Below, in pieces: positions 42,176-50,529 of a DNA stretch of 64,000 bases. The position numbers and the translations under genes are program-made. The notes beneath the pieces were generated by a model, which worked only from the letters and a program-made list of their open reading frames with translations, did no database searches and was not told the DNA's origin. Source of the stretch: an uncultured Methanoregula sp. (GTDB lineage Archaea; Halobacteriota; Methanomicrobia; Methanomicrobiales; Methanospirillaceae); assembly GCF_963667735.1 (NCBI RefSeq), contig NZ_OY763919.1, positions 1,241,539-1,305,538 on the forward strand, given 5' to 3'. The first letter of the stretch is position 1. Each line of letters starts with the position of its first letter.

Positions 42176-42952
42176 ATGGATCGTATTCTGTCGGATCGCG
42201 CAGTCAAGGTCATTGTTCTGGCTATTGCAATCATCCTTGTAATCGATATGGTGAATGTTTTTGTTGTGGGCGGACCGTCGATGTTATCCCTTCTGTCCAA
42301 AAACGGGGATACGGCTTCTGCCTCTGAAATATCCTCAAATGCGGTAATTAAACCCGCAGGGGAGAATATTGCGGTCACGCCGACTTCCCCGGCCCGTTCT
42401 GTTCCGGCAATTTATGTTCCTACAACAGCAACAGCCGTACCAACGATTGCGTACGTCACCGAAGTGACCCCGATTCTTGAAACGACGACTACCGTTCCCC
42501 TGAGAGTTACCCAGGTTCCCACGCAGACCTCCCCGGAAGAGAATGACTATGCTTTGATTTACTCAGGCGATCTTTCCTATAATCCTACGAACACTCCCAC
42601 TGCCGTAGCCTTCAATGTGGCAAACCCGCCCCTTATAATCAAATTCACCGTGAGCCCGGAGATGACGAGCCATGTATCGGTCTCCATCAACCGTTCGGCA
42701 AAGAAAGACGGACCCTCCGACACCCTGTATAATTCAACCTATGCTTCAGAAAATTCCCGGTTCACCGTGACTGTCTATGACAAGGATACCGGCGCGAAAC
42801 TCGACCAGGACGGGTACGGGGGCCTTTTCGATCAGGAGATTGACAATACGTTTGTTGTGCGCAAAGCCGGCAATTACCTGATCCAGTTCGATGGCAGGCA
42901 GGCTGATGCCCACGTGGAGATGCTGCTCAAGAAAGAAGGAAATATTGTTTAA
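42176..42952 (+). CDS. Secreted or membrane-anchored protein of unknown function
   Basis: The 258-residue protein starts with a membrane segment (residues 10-31, VIVLAIAIILVIDMVNVFVV) and then a Thr/Pro/Ala-rich linker to about residue 118. A C-terminal extracellular beta domain follows (YALIYSGDLSYNPTNTP, PLIIKFTVSPEMTSHVSVSI, TVTVYDKDTGAKLDQDGYGG). The linker is typical of methanogen surface proteins. No catalytic residues recognised. It is a single gene. Confidence 0.65.
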   Translation: MDRILSDRAVKVIVLAIAIILVIDMVNVFVVGGPSMLSLLSKNGDTASASEISSNAVIKPAGENIAVTPTSPARSVPAIYVPTTATAVPTIAYVTEVTPILETTTTVPLRVTQVPTQTSPEENDYALIYSGDLSYNPTNTPTAVAFNVANPPLIIKFTVSPEMTSHVSVSINRSAKKDGPSDTLYNSTYASENSRFTVTVYDKDTGAKLDQDGYGGLFDQEIDNTFVVRKAGNYLIQFDGRQADAHVEMLLKKEGNIV

Positions 42953-43334
42953 TTTTTTATTTTGCCGCCCGGTGTTTTCGTACAAACAATCCTGTCGGGG
43001 CTCTTTATCAGGAAAATCCGCTCTGCACCGTTAAATAGCGGTTTCCGGGATCTGGCAGTCATCTCTTTTGTTTTGCACCAGCCCGGCCCCTTTTTTGGGG
43101 CGGGAGCTTTTGAGATATCCCATAATAACTGCACAGGAAAATCCGGACCCTGCGTGCAGGTAGTACGGCCCGCCGCGACCGTGGATCTGCGGGCATGCGG
43201 GCATGCGGGGAAATCCTGTAGAGCGTCAGATCTTCCCGATGCAGTATCCATAGTCACTCTGTTTTCCGAATCATTTTTCCGGGGCCGGGGGGAAATCCTG
43301 AGTTTCCGGCCCGGTACCCTCTCCCCCTGGCACG
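42953..43334. other. Intergenic region with a small tandem repeat
   Basis: No convincing gene. Near 43190-43212 the octamer GCGGGCAT occurs twice in tandem, followed by a partial third copy. The frames open across this stretch are Arg/Pro-rich and look non-coding. Confidence 0.35.
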
Positions 43335-44189
43335 TCAGGCGACGAAGAACCAGTTCAACGTCAGGAGGAAAAGAACCAGCCCGGCCAGGATGAGCCCCAT
43401 GAGCAGATCCGGCCTGCCGAAGACCGGTGGACGATAGCAGGAATGAGGCATGGTCTGGCAATATCCCCGGGCCTGCATGGCATCGGCGGTATTCTTCGAC
43501 CGCTTGAGGAGGGAGACCGTCACCGGTATGAAAAGCGCTGCGAGTTTGGAGCGGTTTTTTATGACCGTTCCCCGGTCCAGTTCAAGACCCCGGGACCGCT
43601 GGGCATCCATGATCTGCCGGGTATCTTCGGTGAGGGTGGTGGTTGACCGGAGAGCATACCCGAGCGAGAAGGTGAGGACCGGCGGGAGCCTGAGGCCCCT
43701 CAGGCTTCGCGTGAAATCATCGTGCGAGGTGGTCATGATGAAGAGGAACGAGACCCCGGCAAGGGAGAGGAGCCGGAATCCCATTGATGTGGCAAAAAGT
43801 ATCCCCGCGGTCGTGACTTCGGGATGGAGGAATCCGACCTCCTGCGAGAACCAGACCGTGCCCCCCGATGTTTTCGAGAAGAGGCTGTCGAGAAGAAGGA
43901 CGAGGATGAAGAGGGGCAGAACGAGCGTGAGCGCCCGCAGGAACCGGCGCAGAATGCCCGAGCCTGCGGCGAGCAGCAGGACAAAGAGAAAGAGAATGAC
44001 CAGCACCACAAGCGAACTTAACAGGAGGGCAATGATGCTTACGGTCAGGACAACGAGAAGCTTTGTACGGGGGTCGAGACGGTGCAGGAACGAGTCCCCC
44101 GGCCGGAACCGGAGTATTTCCAGCCGGCGAAGTTTTCTGGTTCCCCTTCCGTTTTCGTTACGGATCCCTTCCGGAGTCTCCGGGTTCAC
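43335..44189 (-). CDS. ecfT: ECF transporter transmembrane subunit EcfT
   Basis: The 284-residue protein is the CbiQ/EcfT-type coupling subunit. RPGDSFLHRLDPRTKLLVVL is its typical start, followed by hydrophobic segments, and the helices carrying AQRSRGLELD (about 187) and DAMQARGYCQ (about 236) are the two Ala-Arg-Gly-type coupling motifs that grip the ATPases. It overlaps the ATPase gene by four bases (ATGA). It is last in a five-gene minus-strand operon. Confidence 0.88.
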   Translation of the reverse strand: MNPETPEGIRNENGRGTRKLRRLEILRFRPGDSFLHRLDPRTKLLVVLTVSIIALLLSSLVVLVILFLFVLLLAAGSGILRRFLRALTLVLPLFILVLLLDSLFSKTSGGTVWFSQEVGFLHPEVTTAGILFATSMGFRLLSLAGVSFLFIMTTSHDDFTRSLRGLRLPPVLTFSLGYALRSTTTLTEDTRQIMDAQRSRGLELDRGTVIKNRSKLAALFIPVTVSLLKRSKNTADAMQARGYCQTMPHSCYRPPVFGRPDLLMGLILAGLVLFLLTLNWFFVA

Positions 44190-45667
44190 GATCCCTGCAC
44201 CAGCCTGCCCGGCCTTCGTTCGTCTGTCTGGATGCGGCCGGCAAGAACTGTTATGAACCGATCCCCGCAGGCAAAAGCGAACTCCTCGTCATGGGTTGCA
44301 ACAATGACCGTCCTGTTTTTATCCGACAGCTGCCGGAGAAATGCGGTAAATGTTTTTTTAAGATCCTGGTCCAGGCCAAAGGTAGGTTCGTCCAGGATGA
44401 TGACCGGGGTCTCCATAGCAAGAATGCCCGCAAGGGCTACCCGCTGTTTCTCACCCCCGGAGAGCCCGAGCGGGGGGGTTTTCGGATCAATGTGGGTGAG
44501 GGAACACTGCTCAAGGACCCCTGCTATTATCTTTCGGATCTCCTCCGGTGTTTTCTTAAGATTGCGGGGCCCGAACGCGAGTTCGTCGGTGATCGTGCTC
44601 TCGAAGAGCTGGTAATCGGCGTGCTGGTTGAGGAGGCCAACCGTGCGGGCCGCAGCGGCAACGGTCTTTCCGGCAAGGGGTTCCGTGCCATACAGGACCG
44701 AGCCCTGCTCCGGGCGAAGGAGCCCGTTGCAGTGTTTCAGGAGCGTTGTCTTTCCCGATCCGTTTGCACCGGTGATGACTGTGATCTCCCCCGGATAGAA
44801 ATCAACCGTGATCCCGTCAAGGGCAGCCGACCGGGCGCCGGGATACCGGTACCTGATGTCCCGGAGCGAGAGCGATGGGAGAGGAAGAGCCTGTTTCCCT
44901 GTATCCCGGGATGGAAGGGATGCCCGCCCGGGCGAAGGGGATTCCCCGGTGCTGCGAGGGCCGGGTTTCCGGTCGGAGACGATCGTTCCGGCCTTCATGA
45001 CGATGATGCGATCGGCAAGCGGGAGCAGGTACGCGGTCCGGTGCTCGAAGACGATGATGGTTATCTCAAGCGTCCTTTTGAGATCCCGGAGAAGGTCTGC
45101 GAGATCCCGTACTGACCCCGCATCGATACCGGAGAACGGTTCGTCCATGACGAGAACCGAAGGCCGCATGGCGAGGACCGACGCGATGGCCACCCGCTGC
45201 CGTTCCCCCCAGGAGAGGTCGGATATTGGTTTTCCCAGGAGATGGCTGATCTTGAGGAGCGGGACGGTCTCGTCCAGCCGTGCCCGGATCTCCTCCCGGG
45301 AGAGGTTTTTTGCCTCCAGCCCGAAGACGATCTCGCTCTCGGCATCCCCGGTCACCAGCTGGTGGCCGGGATCCTGGAAGACCATCCCGACATGCGATGC
45401 AAACTCGCAGGTATCGTGCTCCTTTGTATCCATACCGTGGATGATGACCGTTCCTTCCATGGTGCCTTCCGTTGCATGGGGAATCAGGCCGTTCAGGCAC
45501 CGGGCCAGCGTGGATTTTCCCGACCCGCTCGGGCCGGTGATGAGCACAAACTCTGCTCTCTTCATTGTGAGCGTGAGATGCCGGAGGGCGAGGATGCTCC
45601 TGCCCGACAGGGTCTCCGGGTACCGGAACGAGAGGTCAGTAATGACAACCGGGTCAGGATTTGTCAC
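44186..45667 (-). CDS. ecfA: ECF transporter duplicated ATPase EcfA-EcfA' fusion
   Basis: The 493-residue protein has two ABC ATPase domains in one chain. Domain 1: Walker A GPSGSGKST (about 43), signature LSWGERQR (about 150), Walker B VLVMDEPFSG (about 170). Domain 2: Walker A GANGSGKTT (about 297), signature LSGGEKQR (about 405), Walker B VIILDEPTFG (about 428). The first signature has W in place of G. The linker near 237-270 is Ser/Pro-rich. It overlaps both flanking genes of the operon and drives import with EcfT and the S component. Confidence 0.9.
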   Translation of the reverse strand: MTNPDPVVITDLSFRYPETLSGRSILALRHLTLTMKRAEFVLITGPSGSGKSTLARCLNGLIPHATEGTMEGTVIIHGMDTKEHDTCEFASHVGMVFQDPGHQLVTGDAESEIVFGLEAKNLSREEIRARLDETVPLLKISHLLGKPISDLSWGERQRVAIASVLAMRPSVLVMDEPFSGIDAGSVRDLADLLRDLKRTLEITIIVFEHRTAYLLPLADRIIVMKAGTIVSDRKPGPRSTGESPSPGRASLPSRDTGKQALPLPSLSLRDIRYRYPGARSAALDGITVDFYPGEITVITGANGSGKTTLLKHCNGLLRPEQGSVLYGTEPLAGKTVAAAARTVGLLNQHADYQLFESTITDELAFGPRNLKKTPEEIRKIIAGVLEQCSLTHIDPKTPPLGLSGGEKQRVALAGILAMETPVIILDEPTFGLDQDLKKTFTAFLRQLSDKNRTVIVATHDEEFAFACGDRFITVLAGRIQTDERRPGRLVQGS

Positions 45668-46199
45668 GGGAGATCACCCCGGCTTTCAAGAGACGGGAAA
45701 GGACGAGCGCCGCGATGACGCCCCCAATGCCCCCGAAGATGAAATGGGTTATGGATGCAGTGCCGATACCGATCACGATGAATGCAGCAGGGATCCCGAG
45801 GAATGTCTGGAGGACGTAATTTACCACCATCTTGGCAAGGTTGCCCGCGGCTCCTGCAACAAAGCCGGCTGCCGGGTGGTCGAGCCGGTAGAAGAAGATA
45901 AGGCCGGCAAGATCGATCATCCCCCCAAGCGCGAGGTAGATTGCGAGATTGAAGATATGGAGGGTGTTGAGCCCGAAGAGGGTGGCGAGGATCCCCGAGA
46001 TAAGGCCGATGTACGTCCCCGCCCCCGGCTTTTTCACGATGCCGACCCCGATGATGACCGGGACCACCCAGTAGATGCCCGTGTGGCCGGGAATTTTCAG
46101 GGGAAGGGTAAAAGTCGAGTTCAGGACCACGATGAGTGCGGCGCAGAGCGAGAGAAGGGCAATCTCGTGCAGGGAAAAGTACGGTTTTTTTATCGCCAT
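45654..46199 (-). CDS. ECF transporter substrate-specificity (S) component
   Basis: The 181-residue protein has about six hydrophobic segments with short loops, as in ECF S components. It begins with FSLHEIALLSLCAALIVVLNSTF and has a conserved PGHTGIYWVVPVIIG region near 38. It is not CbiM/NikM type (no metal-binding N-terminal His motif), and I cannot assign a vitamin. It may bind a small organic cofactor or precursor. It overlaps the ATPase gene by 14 bases and is four bases after the DUF3344-like gene. Confidence 0.78.
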   Translation of the reverse strand: MAIKKPYFSLHEIALLSLCAALIVVLNSTFTLPLKIPGHTGIYWVVPVIIGVGIVKKPGAGTYIGLISGILATLFGLNTLHIFNLAIYLALGGMIDLAGLIFFYRLDHPAAGFVAGAAGNLAKMVVNYVLQTFLGIPAAFIVIGIGTASITHFIFGGIGGVIAALVLSRLLKAGVISRDKS

Positions 46200-46203
46200 C
46201 GTA

Positions 46204-47010
46204 TCAGGTCCTCACGAATTCCGACCGGATCCGCAGGCTGAAATTGTCCGGCTGGGGGCGGTCGACTGAGACCAAAAGGAGCATCTCGTTACCCGGCGCG
46301 GCTCCATTGGCTGTGATATAAAACACGCCGTCCTTTTCGGATGTTTCCGTGAGGGTTCCCATGCGTTTTGCAAGGCTCGAAGTCACATGGAGGGCAGCCT
46401 CGCCGCTTCCGGCAGGGGGGTAGAACGCCAGGGTACTCGTTGTTGCTGTCAGGCTGTTGTAATCTGCCTGCTGGTTGTTGGAGACCGCTATCCGGTACTG
46501 GCGGATACCTGAAACTGCAAGCGGCATGGCTGCCGGCATGGACGATCCTGCCGTTGCATTGCCCGTTACCATGAAACTGCAGTTGTTATAGCCGGTCTGC
46601 CGGTTTGTCCGTGTCGAGCGGGCATCGTCTGAGAGGCCGTACACGTCAAACACGGCCCTGCCGTTCAGGGCAGTAATGTTATAGGTTACCCGGACCGACC
46701 CGACTCTCTTTACATTGGGATCGCCGCTGACCGGGGTTGCGTTCAGGTTGACGAACATCAGGTACCAGGTCTCGTTATCCTGGACCCCTTGTCCCGGTTC
46801 GATCCCCAGGGGATCGTAACCGGGGCGCCAGGATTGCGGGCCATACAGGAACCCGGCTTTTGTGAAGACCTGGTCGAGGAGTACGCCGGGAGCAATGACC
46901 GGCGTGCCCTGGGGGAAAACTGCTTCGCCAAACATATCCAGGACCAGCATCCCCGCAAGGAAACAGCCTATCAGGATAAACGCGAGCCCCACCCGGTTGC
47001 GCAATTCCAT
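46204..47010 (-). CDS. Membrane-anchored DUF3344-like protein with swapped halves
   Basis: The 268-residue protein has one N-terminal membrane segment (residues 8-26) and an outer beta domain. In the other DUF3344-like proteins here the order is a GLNALHI..SGTFYVTDTGGRG..LLLVAVN..PDNFSLRITS half, then a FTKADFIYGPQTWKP..LMFVDL..FNVY half. Here the FTKAGFLYGPQSWRP half comes first (about 40-140) and the GEAALHV..GVFYITANGA..LLLVSVDRPQPDNFSLRIRS half last (about 200-265). This is a circular permutation seen by eye. It lies one base from the TiaS-like gene and four bases from the S component, placing a surface domain inside an ECF operon. Confidence 0.72.
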   Translation of the reverse strand: MELRNRVGLAFILIGCFLAGMLVLDMFGEAVFPQGTPVIAPGVLLDQVFTKAGFLYGPQSWRPGYDPLGIEPGQGVQDNETWYLMFVNLNATPVSGDPNVKRVGSVRVTYNITALNGRAVFDVYGLSDDARSTRTNRQTGYNNCSFMVTGNATAGSSMPAAMPLAVSGIRQYRIAVSNNQQADYNSLTATTSTLAFYPPAGSGEAALHVTSSLAKRMGTLTETSEKDGVFYITANGAAPGNEMLLLVSVDRPQPDNFSLRIRSEFVRT

Positions 47011-47011
47011 G

Positions 47012-47749
47012 TCAATCCCGTTTGTCTTCCACCAACTGGCCGTTCTCTTCCCTGACGAAGAGGACGGCTTTCCCGGACATCGGGCAGGTGCGGGGTGCCT
47101 TGCCGGGCCGTAACTGGATGGTCCCTGTCGTGAGCTGCCGGCCGTCCATCGTGCAGACCTCGTCGACACCATGCTCGAAGAGTTCTTCCACGGTACAGGG
47201 CCCGGTAATATCCCGGATTCTTCCCCTCAGGAGGTAGCGCCCGTCACATTTCATCGTGGCAAGCCCGAGGCCTGCCATTGCGCCGATCACGCCGTCTTCC
47301 GTGCCCCCGAGACCCTTGAGCCGGATATGCAGGTTCTTTGCAAGCGTTCGGGCCCGCTCCTGGTTGAGAATTTTACATTTTGCATCCTGCCCGTAGGCGA
47401 TAAGCGATGCGGTGATCTGGTCCGCTGAGGCTACGGCAAGGCCGGGATCGCTGCCTTCCAGAAAATCGCCGAGCATGACCTGTTCGGCCGTCTCGAAGAT
47501 GTGATCCAGGGCATCATTTCCTTCTGCCTCAACGTGGATGACGGCATCGCTGTTGTGCGAAGTATAGGGGATATCGGGATGCACGTACAGCTGGTGGCGG
47601 GTCACTGCAAAGATCGGGTATTCTGCTTTGAGGGTATCTGCGATGGCTCTGGCCAGTTTCCCTGTTCCCCGGGGCCCTGTCAGGGTATCAGTGTCGTCAA
47701 TACAGATATAGATCGTTCGGATCAGCTCCTTGTTATGTGGGGCAGACAA
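47012..47749 (-). CDS. TiaS-like IDDTD-motif protein
   Basis: The 245-residue protein starts with IYICIDDTDTLTGPRGTGKLARAIAD, the IDDTD signature of tRNA(Ile2) agmatinylcytidine synthetase-like proteins. It is shorter than full-length TiaS (about 420) and lacks the C-terminal OB/zinc region I would expect. LKGLGGTEDGVIGAMAGLGLA near 155 is a conserved glycine-rich segment. It may be a divergent member with another substrate. It is first in the ECF operon, one base from the permuted DUF3344-like gene. Confidence 0.72.
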   Translation of the reverse strand: MSAPHNKELIRTIYICIDDTDTLTGPRGTGKLARAIADTLKAEYPIFAVTRHQLYVHPDIPYTSHNSDAVIHVEAEGNDALDHIFETAEQVMLGDFLEGSDPGLAVASADQITASLIAYGQDAKCKILNQERARTLAKNLHIRLKGLGGTEDGVIGAMAGLGLATMKCDGRYLLRGRIRDITGPCTVEELFEHGVDEVCTMDGRQLTTGTIQLRPGKAPRTCPMSGKAVLFVREENGQLVEDKRD

Positions 47750-47792
47750 TACATAAGTTTTTGTTAATTTATTTCATTTGTTTAAACTATAT

Positions 47793-47820
47793 GGTTAACA
47801 AGGGGCCGGTATCGTTAACC
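47793..47820. promoter_or_regulatory. Inverted repeat GGTTAAC-N14-GTTAACC upstream of the ECF operon
   Basis: Two perfect 7-base arms are spaced by 14 bases, with the GTTAAC cores 20 bases apart centre to centre, about two helical turns. The element lies 44-71 bases upstream of the first ECF gene start and 23 bases from the end of the Tfx gene, in the right place for a dimeric regulator. Confidence 0.5.
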
Positions 47821-47842
47821 GAAGATCCCTGCAATGGGCATG

Positions 47843-48247
47843 CTACCCGAACCGTAACCCGCCGTTGCTCTCCAGGTACACATCAATAGCTTTCTTGATG
47901 TACCGCCCGTGGATACGATCGGGTTTCTCGTTACGGATCCGGTTGATGAGATCCATCGGATCGCCGGGTGCAGGAATGCCTGCCTGTCCGGCTTGTTCAA
48001 TAATGTGCGGAATGGAATCGAAGAGATCGGATCCGGCATCCAGGGTAAAGATCAGGCGTGCGTCCAGGAGGTAAAGAGAGGAGAGTGTCTCCTGAGCGGA
48101 CTGTATTTTTCTCCTGGCATTTTTCTCTATCGAACAGACGTTAGCCTTCGATGTGTGGAAAATATCTGCGATCTGCTGCTGCGTCTTCCCGTCTTTGCGG
48201 TATCGTAGCACTTCCATCTGACGCTCCGTGAGCAGGCTCCTTTGCAT
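47843..48247 (-). CDS. Tfx family DNA-binding protein
   Basis: The 134-residue protein has an N-terminal helix-turn-helix (LTERQMEVLRYRKDGKTQQQIADIFHTSKANVCSIEKNAR, residues 6-45) and a C-terminal domain ending in the Tfx-type PDRIHGRYIKKAIDVYLESNGGLRFG. Tfx was characterised in Methanothermobacter as an activator acting on the fmdECB operon in a molybdate-linked way. It sits between the ECF operon and a BatD-like gene, not beside Fwd. Which promoters it binds here is unknown. Confidence 0.82.
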   Translation of the reverse strand: MQRSLLTERQMEVLRYRKDGKTQQQIADIFHTSKANVCSIEKNARRKIQSAQETLSSLYLLDARLIFTLDAGSDLFDSIPHIIEQAGQAGIPAPGDPMDLINRIRNEKPDRIHGRYIKKAIDVYLESNGGLRFG

Positions 48248-48560
48248 ATGGATGGTACTCCCGTCAGTGTATATTCTATCAATGTAATATTTTTAACTTT
48301 TGGAAAAAATAAATAAAATTATGTTACAATCGGAGGGGCTGGCGAACGGTACCCACGAACCCGGCTGGTTGAAATTATGGGGCAGGTCCCGGGAGGATGC
48401 CCCTAAAATCCTAAAATCAGATGTTCCGGAACTAACTCTCGCATAACAGGGATCGTTTATTCACCGGACTCCGGGGCAGGACCCTTTTTATGATCTGTCC
48501 GGCAGTGTTCTTTGAGCGGTATGCCCTGTTGCCCACGCGAACGGAACAGTTCTTCCCGGT
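48248..48560. other. Intergenic region
   Basis: The first 70 bases are AT-rich and are the promoter of the Tfx gene on the minus strand. The rest has no convincing gene or motif. Confidence 0.35.
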
Positions 48561-50117
48561 TCACTTCCCCTGCTGTTCTGACGGTAGTCCGGCCTTGTTA
48601 TTCGGTCCTTCTTCGCCATCCACCCCTGAGAGCATTGCCCGGACAATCCGGATCATATACGGAAGTTCTCCTGCGGGCGGCAGCTCTTGTGCAAACCCTA
48701 CCTTCCGGCACCGGTCCAGGATGAACCGGACCTGTTCGGAATCTCCGGCAGGGGAGCCGATAAGCTGTTCCAGCTCCGCACCGGTCAGTTCCCTGCCGCT
48801 TCCCCGCTCATGCGAGAGGAAGAACCTGAGGGCCCGTCCGGTCTTCCGGTACGCGTCCGGCCAGGAGTCGCACCCGGCATCCTGCTCTGCTTCATCCAGG
48901 AGGCGGTTTGCGATCTCCCGGGGGGATTTGTGTGATCGCGTCTCTGGTCTTCCTTCCTGAAGCACAGTTTTCTCTGCCGGGCGGTGCCGGGCAAGGTACC
49001 AGATCCCGGTGGAAATGAGGAGGACCGCGGCAAGACCGATGACCGGGAGGATTGCTGCAAGGGGGTCGGTGGGGTCATCTCCTTGTATTGCAATGACCCT
49101 CCCGCCCAGTATCTCTGCTTCCAGATGAAGATTGCGGTTATTTGTATCCGAATATGTGAGGTCAATGGTCTTATGATCCGGCGTGACATTGATCCTGGTC
49201 TGCCGGCGGAGGAATCCCAGTTCTGCGATCCGGCTCCCGTATTCCTGGTACGTTGTATTGCTGATCAGCACATCCGGCAGGGGAACCGGGACACTGGAGG
49301 TTTCTTCTGCGAACTGGACGCGGGTCTCCCGGATGGTTCCCCGGACATTCACCTCCTTTGCCCCGGAGGAATAGGTCAGCAAAAAAAGACCCGAACGGTT
49401 GGAGACCGGGCTGATATCCGTTTTCGCAAGTGCAAAACCGGCTCCTTTTACTTCACGGTCCAGGGAGGTTATGAGAGGATCTGCGAGGATGTATCCTTGT
49501 AATTCATCCTCATTATTCTCCGACCGGTTGCTCTCTTTTGCCATCTGGCTTTTCAGTGCAGACATGTCCTGCGGCATCTGGCTGGCCTGGAGCTGCTCTT
49601 CCTGGCTCCGGGTCTGCGGTGTCTCTCCCGCTGCGGGGCGGTCGGGGGATTTTCCTGCTGCGGGATCCGGGGTATCGGAACCGGAGAGGGTTTCATGGTT
49701 CGCAGGTGGATTTTCAATGCTCGTGATGAAATGGATCCGGATTTTATTGATCGCTGAAATCCTCCCGCCATCTTCAGGATAACCGAACGAGATCGCAAGA
49801 TCGAAATCCGCCGGCTTGTCCGATGTCCCGACAGGAAGAGAAACCGTGCGCTCCTCCGTGAACGCGGAAAAAGTCCGGGAGACTGTACCCGGGCCGCGCG
49901 ATCCGGTATATCCGGAAGTCACCGGCATCATGGTTTGTGTCAGTGTCCCGGTAATATCATGATCGTACGTGCTTACGATCGCAAGGGGGATTGTTCCTTC
50001 TTCTCCAACCCGGATATAATATTCGCTCTGGGGTGTCGTCAGGGCAACTCCGGCAGCACCCGCTGCAGATATTCCCCATAAAACAATGAGAAGAACCAGT
50101 GCTGCAGGGAATTTCAT
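48561..50117 (-). CDS. Membrane protein with extracellular beta domain and cytoplasmic helical domain, BatD-like
   Basis: The start at 50117 gives a signal-like N-terminus (residues 3-24, PAALVLLIVLWGISAAGA). An extracellular beta domain follows to about 150, a Ser/Pro/Gln-rich spacer, more beta segments to about 365, a membrane helix (about 372-394, LAAILPVIGLAAVLLISTGIW) and a cytoplasmic helical tail of about 120 residues (RLLDEAEQDAGCDSW..GRALRFFLSHERGSGRELTGAELEQLIGSP). This resembles the BatD/DUF layout paired with VWA and MoxR proteins elsewhere, but none of those are adjacent. Assignment is tentative. Confidence 0.6.
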   Translation of the reverse strand: MKFPAALVLLIVLWGISAAGAAGVALTTPQSEYYIRVGEEGTIPLAIVSTYDHDITGTLTQTMMPVTSGYTGSRGPGTVSRTFSAFTEERTVSLPVGTSDKPADFDLAISFGYPEDGGRISAINKIRIHFITSIENPPANHETLSGSDTPDPAAGKSPDRPAAGETPQTRSQEEQLQASQMPQDMSALKSQMAKESNRSENNEDELQGYILADPLITSLDREVKGAGFALAKTDISPVSNRSGLFLLTYSSGAKEVNVRGTIRETRVQFAEETSSVPVPLPDVLISNTTYQEYGSRIAELGFLRRQTRINVTPDHKTIDLTYSDTNNRNLHLEAEILGGRVIAIQGDDPTDPLAAILPVIGLAAVLLISTGIWYLARHRPAEKTVLQEGRPETRSHKSPREIANRLLDEAEQDAGCDSWPDAYRKTGRALRFFLSHERGSGRELTGAELEQLIGSPAGDSEQVRFILDRCRKVGFAQELPPAGELPYMIRIVRAMLSGVDGEEGPNNKAGLPSEQQGK

Positions 50118-50529
50118 CGGACGTCTTCCCCGGGTAGCAGGACCCTCGCGGTTCTTTTCGGGGTGCCCGGTCGGAGTGGATACAGGAACCGCATGACAGG
50201 CCCGGGGGTGAAGGAGTGGCTGTTCATGGTACCTGAATGCCACTCCACTCCTCGCAATGATCCGTCCAATGGAAATCCCCGCGCAGCATGATTACCTCCC
50301 GGTTTACCTGATGCAGCCGGAAAGACGGCATCTCCGGGTGATCTTCCGGGGCGATCTCCCGCCGGAGGAGAATCGTATATCCGATACTCTCTGCTGCAAA
50401 CCTGCATCTTTTTTGGGACTGGTTGTCCGCACCATGAGGGATATATTTACTTACTCATGAAATAAAAATAGTTACCTTATTGCAATAATTAATTTTAATT
50501 GTTTAACAAACCGGGGGACGAAGCATTTC
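50118..50529. other. Intergenic and promoter region of the 50.5 kb surface-protein operon
   Basis: A short minus-strand frame ending at 50114 overlaps the BatD-like start by a TGA/ATG join, but its product looks like random basic sequence, so I leave it out. AT-rich promoter sequence at 50455-50515 contains a TTATTGCAATAA palindrome (50477-50488) and GTTTAAC near 50501, upstream of the ATG at 50530. Confidence 0.35.

Noticed and set aside
42949..43461. A 170-codon minus-strand frame overlapping the EcfT end
   Set aside because: It overlaps EcfT by over 120 bases in another frame and its product is Arg/Pro/Gly-rich; it is likely a shadow frame.
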